A stretch of DNA of 64,000 bases from the NCBI GenBank assembly GCA_035574175.1, contig DATLZB010000203.1, positions 1 to 64,000 on the forward strand, read 5' to 3'. The position numbers and the translations under genes are program-made. The stretch is from DATLZB01 sp035574175 (GTDB lineage: Bacteria > Pseudomonadota > Alphaproteobacteria > Rhizobiales > Hyphomicrobiaceae). The notes beneath the pieces are model-generated. The model saw only the letters and a program-made list of their open reading frames with translations, was not told the DNA's origin and searched no databases. Below are positions 45,284 to 54,048 of this stretch, in pieces (within the stretch, counting starts at the first letter, position 1; each line of letters begins with the position of its first letter).

Positions 45284-47605
45284 ATGACCAACGGTGAAGA
45301 GCCCCGGCGGTCGTTCCTGTTTTCGTTCGGGCTCGACCGGATCGGGCTGGTGGCGCTTGCCGCGCCCTACATGTCGGCTGCCATCATCGTGTTGCTGACT
45401 GCGCTCGCCGTCGTCGGCTTCATGCGGCTGCGGGTGGACGACTCGCTCTCCGAGCTCTTTCGCACCGACACACCGGAGTTTCGCCGGTACGAGGAGATCG
45501 ACCGGCGCTTTCCCTCGAGCGAGTACGACGTCCTCGTCGTCGTCGAGGGTACCAATCTGCTCAAACGCGAGAACCTGCAGGCGTTCGCGAGGGCGGTGAT
45601 CGACCTGCAGCTCGCCGATGGCGTCAGCGGTCTCGTGTCGATGCTCTCCGCTCGCGGGCGCCCCGATGACACAGGTTATGCCCCGCCCGTCGTTCCGGAC
45701 GACCTTCCCGAAGGCGCCGCCTACGAAGACATGATCAAGGCGCTGAAGCAGAACGATATCGTTGCGGGCAAGTTCTTGTCGGAGGACGGTACGCTGGCGC
45801 TTATCGTGATCGCCCTCGACCGTGCGGCGGTTGAAGAGATGGGGCCACGGGCGATCATCGGCGGCATTCGCCAGACAGCGGAGCAGGCGCTCGAGGGCAC
45901 CGGCCTCGTCGTCAAACTGACCGGTGCGCCGGTGATGCAGCTTGAGATTCGCAACGCGGTGGAGCGCGACCGACTCGTTTACAACGGTTTGGGCTTCCTC
46001 GTCGGCGGGGGCATTGCCTATCTTTTTTTCCGCCGTCTCTCGCTCACGCTGATCGCCGTTCTCGGTCCCTCGATCGCCATCCTGTGGACGCTCGGCGTCC
46101 TCGGCGGCCTCGATTTCCGGCTCAATCTGTTCGTCAATGTCATCACCCCCTTGATCCTGGTGTCGGGCTTTTCCGACTCTATGCATTTGGTGTTTGCAAT
46201 CCGCCGCGAGATCTTGGCTGGCGTGGACCGGATCACGGCAGCGCGCAATGCTGTGCTCGACATTGCTCCGGCCTGCTTGCTGACTGCAATGAATCAGGCC
46301 ATCGCCATCGTCTCCTTCGCTTTTGCCGAATCGGCATTGATCCGCACCTTCGGCCTGGCGGCGCTAATGGCGGTGTTCATCTCCTACACGGCAGTCGCGG
46401 TGGTCGTGCCGACGCTTGCGGCGCTGCTGATCCGCCGTGAGGCGCAGGGGCCGAAGCGCAAGGAGGCCGAGAGGGACGGCGTCAGCCTGCTGCAGCGTTT
46501 ATCGGTGGCCTGTATCGGCCACGTCGGCGCCCGTCCGCTCGCATACGTTCTTGCCGGTCTTGGCGCGGTCGTGTTGACCGGGCTCGCCTATGTACACCTG
46601 GAGCCGCATTATCGGCTCGCCGACCAGGTGCCGGACCGGGAGCAGGCGCTGGCCGCGACCGGCAGCCTCGACCGCAAGCTCACCGGAGCCAATCCCGTCC
46701 ACGTCATGATCCAGTGGAAGAGCGGAGCCTCGCTCTATGCCCCCGACACGCTGAGCGTCATCAGGGATGCCCATTCCGTGCTCGAGGAGGTAGCAGGTCT
46801 CGGCAACGTGTGGTCGCTCGACAGCCTGCGCCGGTGGTTGGCGGCCGCCGGGGACACGCGCATCGAGACGGTGAAGAAGTACGTGGGCATCCTGCCCGAG
46901 CATTTGGTGCGGCGTTTCATCGCCAAGGAGGAGAATGCCGTTCTGGTCACCGGGCGCCTGCCCGACGTCGATGCCAGCGAAATTCTGCCCGTCGTCGAGA
47001 AGATCGACAAGGCGCTCGAGCCCGTGCGCAAAGCGCACCCGGGCTACGAGATCTCCGTGACCGGCCTGCCGGCGATCGCCGCCCGTAACAGCGCCAAGTT
47101 GATCGGCGAGCTGAACGTGGGCTTGGTCGGCGACATCTTCATCATCTTCATCTTTCTCGGCGTCGCTTTGCGCTCTGCGCTGGCCGGGATTGCGAGCGTG
47201 CTGCCCTCGTTGTTTCCCATATTTGCGACCGGGGCACTGTTGTGGGTGACCGGTGAAGGGCTGCAGTTCGCCTCCATTATCGCCATCACGGTCGCCTTCT
47301 CGCTCGCCATCGACTCCACCATCCACTTCATTAACCGCTTCCGCCTCGAGGAGGAAAGGATCGGGGGCGCGGCTGGGACCGAGCGAGAGGCACTGCGGCG
47401 CACCGCGCTTCATATCGGCCCGGCGGTGGTGCTCACCACCATCGTGTTGGCGCTGGGGCTCGGCGTCACCATGCTTTCCGATCTGCCCTCTCTGCGGCTG
47501 TTTGGCCGCCTCGCCGGCATCTGCCTCTTCGCCTCTCTCATCGGGCAGCTCGTCATCCTGCCGGCCGTCATCGCGCTTTACCGGCGCTACGTTCCGAGGC
47601 ACTGA
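45284..47605 (+). CDS. RND superfamily exporter (MMPL/HpnN-like)
   Basis: A 773-aa inner-membrane protein. The ATG at 45284 follows a ggaggg site; the in-frame ATG at 45251 lacks one. It has two halves, each with one helix, a large periplasmic loop and five clustered helices (12 in total). LFVNVITPLILVSGFSDSMH near 290 and FASIIAITVAFSLAIDSTIH near 675 are the paired, Asp-containing helix-4 segments of proton-driven RND pumps. It is similar in plan to the hopanoid transporter HpnN and to MmpL lipid exporters. No hopanoid genes are nearby, so the cargo is unknown. Confidence 0.9.
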   Translation: MTNGEEPRRSFLFSFGLDRIGLVALAAPYMSAAIIVLLTALAVVGFMRLRVDDSLSELFRTDTPEFRRYEEIDRRFPSSEYDVLVVVEGTNLLKRENLQAFARAVIDLQLADGVSGLVSMLSARGRPDDTGYAPPVVPDDLPEGAAYEDMIKALKQNDIVAGKFLSEDGTLALIVIALDRAAVEEMGPRAIIGGIRQTAEQALEGTGLVVKLTGAPVMQLEIRNAVERDRLVYNGLGFLVGGGIAYLFFRRLSLTLIAVLGPSIAILWTLGVLGGLDFRLNLFVNVITPLILVSGFSDSMHLVFAIRREILAGVDRITAARNAVLDIAPACLLTAMNQAIAIVSFAFAESALIRTFGLAALMAVFISYTAVAVVVPTLAALLIRREAQGPKRKEAERDGVSLLQRLSVACIGHVGARPLAYVLAGLGAVVLTGLAYVHLEPHYRLADQVPDREQALAATGSLDRKLTGANPVHVMIQWKSGASLYAPDTLSVIRDAHSVLEEVAGLGNVWSLDSLRRWLAAAGDTRIETVKKYVGILPEHLVRRFIAKEENAVLVTGRLPDVDASEILPVVEKIDKALEPVRKAHPGYEISVTGLPAIAARNSAKLIGELNVGLVGDIFIIFIFLGVALRSALAGIASVLPSLFPIFATGALLWVTGEGLQFASIIAITVAFSLAIDSTIHFINRFRLEEERIGGAAGTEREALRRTALHIGPAVVLTTIVLALGLGVTMLSDLPSLRLFGRLAGICLFASLIGQLVILPAVIALYRRYVPRH

Positions 47606-47617
47606 GCCGGCGCACGA

Positions 47618-47651
47618 AGGCGGCGCCTCACCGGGTTGGAAGGCGACGCCT
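47618..47651. terminator. Strong inverted repeat between convergent genes
   Basis: AGGCGGCGCCT (47618-47628) and AGGCGACGCCT (47641-47651) pair over 11 bp with one mismatch and a 12-base loop. The repeat sits in the 64-bp gap between the RND gene and a convergent small gene. A bidirectional transcription stop is likely, although no T-run is present. Confidence 0.4.
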
Positions 47652-47669
47652 CGGCGAGCTGCCCCATGT

Positions 47670-47960
47670 CTAGGACTTGCAGACGTCGATCTTCGATTCG
47701 CAACGGATCATCGAGCCGTCCGGCTTGCAGGTATAGCGCTCGTTGCGGAATGTGTCAGACATGAACGGCCAGTTGCCCGTCGTCTGCGCAATGATCTCCC
47801 ATGCCTGGAACTTCGCCATGCTCTCGGTCGGGGCCCACCCCCGGCCGTAATGTGTCTTGCAGTTCGCCGCCTTCTTACCTTGCGCCAGCGCATCAACCAC
47901 AGGGGTCAGTGCGAATCCGGCGACACCGAGACCAATCATAAGTGCCCGAACCGTCATCAT
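47670..47960 (-). CDS. Small exported Cys-rich protein (paralogue of the 51898 gene)
   Basis: A 96-aa protein. I prefer the ATG at 47960 (or 47957), which gives a signal peptide cut near DALAQG, over the longer frame from 48050. The mature part has four Cys. The last three are spaced C-x8-C-x6-C (YTCKPDGSMIRCESKIDVC), after a Trp-rich centre (FQAWEIIAQTTGNWPF). The same Cys spacing and a Trp/Ala-rich centre occur in the protein at 51898. The function is unknown. Confidence 0.7.
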   Translation of the reverse strand: MMTVRALMIGLGVAGFALTPVVDALAQGKKAANCKTHYGRGWAPTESMAKFQAWEIIAQTTGNWPFMSDTFRNERYTCKPDGSMIRCESKIDVCKS

Positions 47961-48068
47961 CGTGCAGTCTCCCAGTTGACCCGAAGCCGACCGATCACCG
48001 CTAATGCGACGCCTTTGCTGGTACAAGCGGGAAAGTGTGGCTTCTACCATGCTTCTTGCCGACCGCGT

Positions 48069-48989
48069 TCATTGGGTGACAGCGGCCATTCGCTCTCCCC
48101 ACAAATTGAGCAAGTTGGCCAGCACCACGATCCCGGCTCCGGCCAGCACCGCCCATTCGAGCGCCTCCTGATAGGCGAACACGCCAACCACTGTGATGAT
48201 CGGCAGACGCAGGAAATCCATCGGCGCCACCACCATGGCGTCGGCGTGCACGAAGGCGCGGACCAGGCCGAAGTGCGCGGAAAGGCCGAACGCTCCGAGC
48301 GCCAGCAACCAGCATGCGGTCGCTGCATCGGGAAGGACGAGCGTGGGGGTGCTGAGAATGAGGGAAAGGATGGTCTGTATGGCGATCATGTAGAAGAGGA
48401 TCGACAGCGGGGCGTCGGTGCGGATCAGCAGCTTGGTGCCCACGATCGAAAGTGCGAAGCCGACCGCGCTGGCAAGGGCAAGCAGCGTGCCGAACTCGAG
48501 GCTCGCGCTGCCTGGCCGGGCGATGAACAGGATGCCGCAGAACCCGAGCGCAGCAGCAGCCCCCCGGATGGGCGTCAAGCGCTCGCCGAGCAGCAGCGGC
48601 GCCAGCACGGCGACCCAGAGCGGGGCCGTGAACTCAAGCGCGAACAGTTCGGTCAGAGGAATGAGGATCAACGCATGCAGCCAGGCCGCCTGCGCGGCGA
48701 AATGGACGGTCCCCCGCAGGACGTGCAGCCCGAGCCGATCTGTGCGGAACAGGCTGAGGTCGATGCCGGCGAGGCGAATGCCGACCAGCAGGATGGCAAG
48801 AGAAATCACGGAGCGATAGAACATGAGATCGATGGTGGAGAGCACACGACCCGCCTCGCGCCCCGAGATCGCCACCATCACGAAGGAGGCGAGCGTTAAC
48901 CCCATCCACGCCATGGCGCGTGTGATGTCCCGCCCGGTACCCGCCGCAACCTGCTCCGCGCCGGCCTTCTCCTTGCCTCTCTCGGCCAC
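48069..48989 (-). CDS. DMT superfamily (EamA) transporter
   Basis: A 306-aa inner-membrane protein with ten predicted helices in two EamA repeats. The first repeat includes LRGTVHFAAQAAWLHAL and FTAPLWVAVLAPLLLGERL. The second ends with FLRLPIITVVGVFAYQEALE. The cargo of this family is not predictable; amino acids and metabolites are common. A hydrophilic N-terminus of ~25 residues precedes helix 1. It is divergent from the methyltransferase gene at 49126 (136 bp gap). Confidence 0.92.
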   Translation of the reverse strand: MAERGKEKAGAEQVAAGTGRDITRAMAWMGLTLASFVMVAISGREAGRVLSTIDLMFYRSVISLAILLVGIRLAGIDLSLFRTDRLGLHVLRGTVHFAAQAAWLHALILIPLTELFALEFTAPLWVAVLAPLLLGERLTPIRGAAAALGFCGILFIARPGSASLEFGTLLALASAVGFALSIVGTKLLIRTDAPLSILFYMIAIQTILSLILSTPTLVLPDAATACWLLALGAFGLSAHFGLVRAFVHADAMVVAPMDFLRLPIITVVGVFAYQEALEWAVLAGAGIVVLANLLNLWGERMAAVTQ

Positions 48990-49125
48990 CTGACCTGACC
49001 CTGAACCCAGACCCAGGCCCGATCACAGGGGGCCCGGCTGCTGCCGCAACTGAAGTTGACGTAAGACAATTCAATCCTAGCTTGGCAAGTGTGCGGGCGT
49101 GCAATCGGTGGGAAGGCAGTGAGAT

Positions 49126-49764
49126 ATGAGAGCACCTGAAGAACATGAGCGGCGTCCGGAGCGGTTCGACGAGCGTTACAGGGAGCCCGGCTATCACTAC
49201 GGGACTGAACCCAACGAGTTCCTGAAGGGACAGCGCCACCTGCTGAGGCAGGGCCAGAAGGCGCTGGTGCCCGGGGACGGGGAGGGTCGCAACGGCGTGT
49301 GGCTCGCCCGCCAGGGACTTGAGGTTCTGACCTTCGACCTTTCTGCGGTCGGTGTCGAGAAAGCCAAGCGGCTGGCCGCCGAGCGCGGCGTATCAATCGA
49401 TGCCCGCGTCGGCGACGTCAGGACCTGGCCGTGGCCGGAGGCTTGTTACGACGTCATCGTGTTGAGTTTCCTTCATTTTCTGCCGGATGTTCGCGAGGCG
49501 ACCCATGCCGCCGTTTGGCAAGCGCTGAAACCCGGCGGCATCGTCATCCTCGAGGCGTTCGGACCGAAGCAGCTCCAGATGCGCAAGCGTGGCGCCCGCG
49601 GCGGTCCCAAGATCCTCGACCATCTCTGCTCGGTAGAGATGGTGCGGCAGGATTTTCCGGGCGCCGTTTTCCTGGTGCTCGAGGAGGTGGAGGTCAACTT
49701 CGAAGGTCGTACTCACCACGGGCGCTGTTCTGTCTGCCGGGCCGTTGCTCGCAAGCCGGCATGA
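49126..49764 (+). CDS. Class I SAM-dependent methyltransferase (TehB-like)
   Basis: A 212-aa cytoplasmic methyltransferase. It begins with FDERYREPGYHYGTEPNEFL, typical of a group related to TehB. The SAM loop is altered: ALVPGDGEGRNGVWLARQG near 46 (acidic DGEGRN form). It continues with VLTFDLSAVGVEKA, YDVIVLSFLHFLP and LKPGGIVILEAF. The C-terminus has GRTHHGRCSVCRAVA, a CxxC pair that may bind metal. The substrate is unknown. The threonine aldolase gene starts 15 bp later. Confidence 0.87.
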   Translation: MRAPEEHERRPERFDERYREPGYHYGTEPNEFLKGQRHLLRQGQKALVPGDGEGRNGVWLARQGLEVLTFDLSAVGVEKAKRLAAERGVSIDARVGDVRTWPWPEACYDVIVLSFLHFLPDVREATHAAVWQALKPGGIVILEAFGPKQLQMRKRGARGGPKILDHLCSVEMVRQDFPGAVFLVLEEVEVNFEGRTHHGRCSVCRAVARKPA

Positions 49765-49779
49765 GTGGAGGGCTGGCGG

Positions 49780-50820
49780 ATGTCCCAGCAATTCGCCTCC
49801 GACAACAACGCCGGCATCTGCCCCGCGGCTCTTGAGGCCATGCTCCGGGCCAACGCCGCAGGGCATGCTCCCGCCTATGGGGAGGACGCCTGGACGGCAA
49901 CGGCGAAAGAGCGTCTGGCCAGCCTGTTCGATACGGACGTTGAGGTTTTCTTCGTCTTCAACGGCACGGCGGCCAACGCGCTCGCACTGGCCCAGATCTG
50001 CCGCTCCTACCATGCCGTCATCGCTCATCGCTTCTCCCATATTGAGAATGACGAGGCGGGGGCGGTTGGCTACTTCGCCGGCGGCGCTAAGCTTCTCGCC
50101 GCCGAACCCGCGCACGGCAAGCTTACCCCGCAGATCGTCGAGGCTTTGTCAGGAGCCGGCCGCGGCGTGCACCACGTAAAGCCGCGAGCGCTTTCGCTCA
50201 CGCAAGCCACCGAGCTTGGTACCGTCTATACGCTCGAAGAAATCGCGGCGCTCACAGAAACGGCGCGCCGTCTCGGCCTCAAGGTGCACATGGACGGCGC
50301 GCGGTTCGCCAACGCAATTGCGACGCTCGGTTGCTCGCCAGCAGATGTCACATGGCGGGCCGGCATCGATGTGCTGTGTCTCGGCGGCGTCAAGAACGGG
50401 CTCGCCGTGGGAGAGGCAGTCCTGTTTTTCGATCGCGCCCTTGCCGAAGAGTTTGCTTGGCGCGCAAAGCAGGCAGGCCACCTTAATTCTAAGATGTGGC
50501 TGGTCGCCGCCGCATGGCTGGGACTGCTCGAAACCGGCGCCTGGCTCGACAACGCGCGTCACGCCAATGCCATGGCGCAGCGCTTGGGCAAGCGACTTGC
50601 CGACATCGACGGCGTTCGGCTGCTGCTACCGGTGGAGTCCAATGCCGTGTTCGTCGACCTGCCGCCCATCGTGCAGGCGGCCTTGCGCGACAAGGGCTGG
50701 CGCTTCCACACCTTCCTGGGCGAGCGCGGTTGCCGACTGATGTGTGCCTGGGACACGCTCCCGGCGACAGTCGACCGCTTTGCCGACGAGGTTGCTGCGG
50801 CCATTGCCTCGTCCCGGTGA
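49780..50820 (+). CDS. Low-specificity threonine aldolase / beta-eliminating lyase family
   Basis: PLP-dependent fold-type I enzyme, 346 aa from the ATG at 49780 (ggaggg site upstream; a GTG at 49765 is less likely). It cleaves L-threonine or L-allo-threonine to glycine and acetaldehyde. Visible are FNGTAANALALAQ, HIENDEAGAVGYFAGGAKLL, KVHMDGARFANAIATL with the PLP-contacting Asp and Arg, and the Schiff-base Lys in LCLGGVKNGLAVGEAV near 210. It lies between a methyltransferase and a RidA gene on the same strand. Confidence 0.92.
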   Translation: MSQQFASDNNAGICPAALEAMLRANAAGHAPAYGEDAWTATAKERLASLFDTDVEVFFVFNGTAANALALAQICRSYHAVIAHRFSHIENDEAGAVGYFAGGAKLLAAEPAHGKLTPQIVEALSGAGRGVHHVKPRALSLTQATELGTVYTLEEIAALTETARRLGLKVHMDGARFANAIATLGCSPADVTWRAGIDVLCLGGVKNGLAVGEAVLFFDRALAEEFAWRAKQAGHLNSKMWLVAAAWLGLLETGAWLDNARHANAMAQRLGKRLADIDGVRLLLPVESNAVFVDLPPIVQAALRDKGWRFHTFLGERGCRLMCAWDTLPATVDRFADEVAAAIASSR

Positions 50821-50910
50821 GATGAGGTTGAGCTGCTAGAGGTACCGTGGGCGTGCGGCCCTAGCCATGCTATGAGAGGCCTCCTGCAACGTCAGTTTGG
50901 GAAGCAGACC

Positions 50911-51258
50911 ATGCAGATCGCGCGACACCTGCCCTCCAAGATCTATTCCAAGGCCGTCGAGGCCAATGGGTTCGTCTTCACCGCAGGCATCGTTGCCGAT
51001 GATGTGTCCCAGGACATCAAGGGTCAGACCCAGCAGATCTTGAAGGAGATCGACCGCCTGCTGACGCTCGCCGGGACCGACAAGTCGAAACTCGTCCAGG
51101 CGACCATCTGGCTGAGCGACATCAGGACGAGGGACGCCATGAACGAGGTGTGGACTGCTTGGACCGGGCCCGCCAGCCTTCCGGCTCGCGCCTGCATCGA
51201 GGCCAAGCTTGCCGACCCCCGCATGCTGGTCGAAATCTCTGTCGTGGCTCTGAAGTAG
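50911..51258 (+). CDS. RidA family enamine/imine deaminase
   Basis: A 115-aa protein from the ATG at 50911, preceded by ggaag. The RidA fold signature is clear: IYSKAVEANGFVFTAGIVAD, QTQQILKEIDRLLTLAG, VQATIWLSDI and a late ARACIEAKLADPRMLVEI with the substrate Arg. RidA proteins hydrolyse reactive enamines released by PLP enzymes, which fits its place next to threonine aldolase. Confidence 0.92.
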   Translation: MQIARHLPSKIYSKAVEANGFVFTAGIVADDVSQDIKGQTQQILKEIDRLLTLAGTDKSKLVQATIWLSDIRTRDAMNEVWTAWTGPASLPARACIEAKLADPRMLVEISVVALK

Positions 51259-51285
51259 GGCAATCCGAGACGGGTAGCGGTCCGC

Positions 51286-51726
51286 ATGACCAACCAACGC
51301 CGGCCGCCGGCGGACCGCCGGGCCTTCTATCACTTCCTGAGCATCCCGACACGGTGGATGGACAACGACGTCTACGGCCACGTGAACAATGCCGTCTACT
51401 ACGTTTACTTCGACACCGTCATCAACCGTTACCTGATCGAGGCGGGCGGCCTTAACTTCCGCAGTGGCCCCGTCGTGGGTATCGCTGTCGAGACCATGTG
51501 CAGGTTTCACCGCTCATTCAGCTATCCTGAGATCGTGGAGGCCGGTCTCAGGGTCGGCCGACTTGGCACCTCCTCCGTGCGCTACGAGGTTGGGCTGTTC
51601 GGTCCACGCGAGGAAGAGGCGCGGGCAGACGGTCACTTCGTGCACGTGTTCGTTGAGCGGGGGAGCATGCGGCCGGTGCCAATTCCGGACCCCATCCGCC
51701 TGGCGTTAGCCAAACTCTCGAATTGA
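51286..51726 (+). CDS. Acyl-CoA thioesterase (4HBT hot-dog family)
   Basis: A 146-aa hot-dog thioesterase of the YbgC/FadM type. The catalytic segment TRWMDNDVYGHVNNAVYYVY near 22 has the usual Asp. It continues with VETMCRFHRSFSYPEIVEAG and YEVGLFG. It hydrolyses short or medium acyl-CoAs; the exact chain is unknown. It starts 27 bp after the RidA gene and is probably in the same transcript. Confidence 0.9.
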   Translation: MTNQRRPPADRRAFYHFLSIPTRWMDNDVYGHVNNAVYYVYFDTVINRYLIEAGGLNFRSGPVVGIAVETMCRFHRSFSYPEIVEAGLRVGRLGTSSVRYEVGLFGPREEEARADGHFVHVFVERGSMRPVPIPDPIRLALAKLSN

Positions 51727-51897
51727 GAACGGGCGGCTCTTGCCACGGGGCGTGGCTCTGATCGATCGTTGTGCGAGGGCGGCTCTGTCGCTTTCGCGCA
51801 ACGCGCCCTGCAAATTCCCAGTTGCGGCCAGATGGCTCGCTGCCGGGCTATCACGGCGTTTTCTATAGTGCCCTGCGATTCACAGTGGAGGCCCCTG

Positions 51898-52272
51898 ATG
51901 TCGCGCCGCAAGATCGCCTGGATCGGCTGCTCCTTCCTGATCGGCACCGGTGCGCCAGCTGTGCTGGCGCAGGAGACCGGCCTCTCCGACATTCATGCCC
52001 AGCGGATCGAAGGCGGCCGCGTGTGCATGTCCGAGCATTTCCACTACGGCTCGAGCACCGGACAGCCGAGCCGCAAGGCGGCCGAGGCGGCGGCGATCGC
52101 TTCCTGGGTCGGCTTCACTGCTTGGGAATACGGCGATCCCTGGGGCAACTACCGGATTGCGGCAAGCCGCGCCATGAAGTGTACGCAGTCGGGCAGCACT
52201 TGGTCATGCGAAACCGAGGCGCGGCCGTGCCGCCAGCTCAGGGCCACCGACAGGCGCGCACGCAAGAATTGA
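51898..52272 (+). CDS. Small exported Cys-rich protein (paralogue of the 47670 gene)
   Basis: A 124-aa protein from the ATG at 51898, after an agtggagg site. The signal peptide is cut near AVLAQE. The mature part has an N-terminal Cys, HFHYGSS, an Ala/Trp-rich helix (AAIASWVGFTAWEYGDPW) and then C-x8-C-x6-C (MKCTQSGSTWSCETEARPC). This Cys spacing is identical to that of the protein at 47670. The C-terminus is Arg-rich. The function is unknown. Confidence 0.72.
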   Translation: MSRRKIAWIGCSFLIGTGAPAVLAQETGLSDIHAQRIEGGRVCMSEHFHYGSSTGQPSRKAAEAAAIASWVGFTAWEYGDPWGNYRIAASRAMKCTQSGSTWSCETEARPCRQLRATDRRARKN

Positions 52273-52409
52273 TGCGAGGGAGTGTTCGGGCGCGTATGAG
52301 AGCCTTAACGGGAATGTGCGTTTGTGGAGGCGCCATCCATATGGAAGACCAGATTTTGATGCCGTCTGCGTAGCCCCCTTCTTGGCCGACCCCAGGTTCG
52401 AGGTACAAG

Positions 52410-54020
52410 TTGTTGCTCAGCTTACGTCACTTTCTGGCCAGGGCTTTGTCTATCGCAGGCATCTGCTCGCCGGCTGTTGTCGGCCTACCGCAGCCAGCCC
52501 AGGCCCAGTTCCTCCCCTTTTTTGAAAGCAGACCCCTGCCTCGTGTCTATCACCGGCCGCAGTCAAGGTCGGCGCGCCTCTCTCGTAACGAAGCGGCGCC
52601 CGAAGCAACCGCCGACCTTAAAAAGCATAAGCCAACCAGCGCGCTGATCGCCGTCGTATCCCTCGCCGACCAGCGCATATGGGTTTACGGCGGTGGCGGA
52701 CTTCTGGCCACCGCGCCGGTCTCGACCGGCATGGCGGGCTACCGCACGCCGACTGGCGTTTTCAGCGTGCTTCAGAAGAAGCGGTGGCATCGCTCCAATA
52801 TTTACAGCAACGCACCGATGCCCTACATGCAGCGCCTTACCTGGTCAGGCATCGCGCTGCATGCTGGCGTGCTTCCGGGCTATCCCGCCTCGCATGGATG
52901 CATTCGGCTGCCGCCCGGGTTTGCCCAGCAGCTTTGGGGCATGACCAGGCTTGGGGCTCGCGTGGTGGTCGCACCACACCGCACGACCGTCGTTGAGATC
53001 GCGCATCCCAACCTCCCGGTTCCGACCATGACGCCTGCCGAACCTGCGGCCACGACGGATGAAGTGGCGGAGCTCGGCACCATGGGCTCCGAGCCGGCCG
53101 ATGGCGATCCCCCCTCGCGACTTGTTGCTCTTAAGACCAGCACGGACAGCGCTCCTCCCCTGACAGCGTCTGCGAAACTGCTTAACCCGCACGAAATGGC
53201 GCAGATTGTTCGCGAGAAGACGAGGAAAGCGGCCGCGGATACGGCAAAGGCGGCAAAGGCTGCGGCACAGTACGCCGCTCAGGCCGGCGTCGAGGCGAGG
53301 GAATCGGCTCAATCCTTGAGGAAGGCGCAAGCCGCCCTTGCCGCGGCGGAATCCCGCGTTGCAGCACTCGTGCGGAGGAAAGAGGGCACGACCTCTGTCG
53401 AGGCTTCTGAAAAGCTCACGCTCGAATTGTCGGCGGCTGAGCTTAGGGTTGCGGAGGCCAGACTGGAAGTGAGCGAGGCGCAGTCCCGAGAGCAGGCAAA
53501 ACGGGAAGCGGCCGCCGCAGCATCCGCTGCCGCCGAGGCGGCAGCCGAGGCGAGCAAGCGGGCGGCATCGGCGGCAGAGGCGGCCTACCAGGCGCTGGAG
53601 CCAGTCTCGGTCTTCATCAGTCGCAAAAAGGCTCGCCTCTACGTGCGACAGCGCTGGGCGCCGCTTTTGGAGGTGCCGGTAACGATCGAGGACCACGAGC
53701 TCCCCATCGGCACCCACCTGTTCGTCGCCGTGGAGCCGGTACAGGAGGGTGGACCGTTGCGCTGGATGGCCGTTACGGTCCCGGAGACGAGCGGAGGGTC
53801 GCAATCCAAGCAGAACCCCGGTCGCGGCGGGCCAGAAGGAGAACCGCCGAGAACGGTCGGCGAGACGGCCGCCAACGCGCTCAGCCGCGTTCTGATGCCC
53901 GCTGAAGCGCTGCAATTCATTTCAGACCGCACCTGGATCGGTGCGTCGCTCATCATCTCCGATCACGCCATGAGCAACGAAACCGGCGCCTACACCGATT
54001 TTATCGTCTCCACCCGATAG
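52410..54020 (+). CDS. L,D-transpeptidase with coiled-coil and second, degenerate C-terminal domain
   Basis: Periplasmic 536-aa protein, probably from a TTG start with an aggta site upstream. A signal peptide is cut near AQAQ. The YkuD catalytic domain (about 75-192) keeps HAGVLPGYPASHGCIRLP, with the catalytic Cys164. It forms 3-3 crosslinks in peptidoglycan or anchors proteins to it. A Pro-rich linker and an Ala/Glu/Arg-rich coiled coil (about 265-395) follow. A C-terminal domain (about 398-536) with LPIGTHLFVAV and SDHAMSNETGAYTDFIV is typical of Hyphomicrobiales L,D-transpeptidases and lacks the SHGC motif. Confidence 0.9.
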   Translation: MLLSLRHFLARALSIAGICSPAVVGLPQPAQAQFLPFFESRPLPRVYHRPQSRSARLSRNEAAPEATADLKKHKPTSALIAVVSLADQRIWVYGGGGLLATAPVSTGMAGYRTPTGVFSVLQKKRWHRSNIYSNAPMPYMQRLTWSGIALHAGVLPGYPASHGCIRLPPGFAQQLWGMTRLGARVVVAPHRTTVVEIAHPNLPVPTMTPAEPAATTDEVAELGTMGSEPADGDPPSRLVALKTSTDSAPPLTASAKLLNPHEMAQIVREKTRKAAADTAKAAKAAAQYAAQAGVEARESAQSLRKAQAALAAAESRVAALVRRKEGTTSVEASEKLTLELSAAELRVAEARLEVSEAQSREQAKREAAAAASAAAEAAAEASKRAASAAEAAYQALEPVSVFISRKKARLYVRQRWAPLLEVPVTIEDHELPIGTHLFVAVEPVQEGGPLRWMAVTVPETSGGSQSKQNPGRGGPEGEPPRTVGETAANALSRVLMPAEALQFISDRTWIGASLIISDHAMSNETGAYTDFIVSTR

Positions 54021-54048
54021 CGTCTGACGGGGCCCTTCGAAAAAACGA

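Noticed and set aside
54021..54048. GGGGCCC followed by an A-run between the L,D-transpeptidase and M16 genes, as a terminator
   Set aside because: The stem would be only three base pairs without a usable loop.
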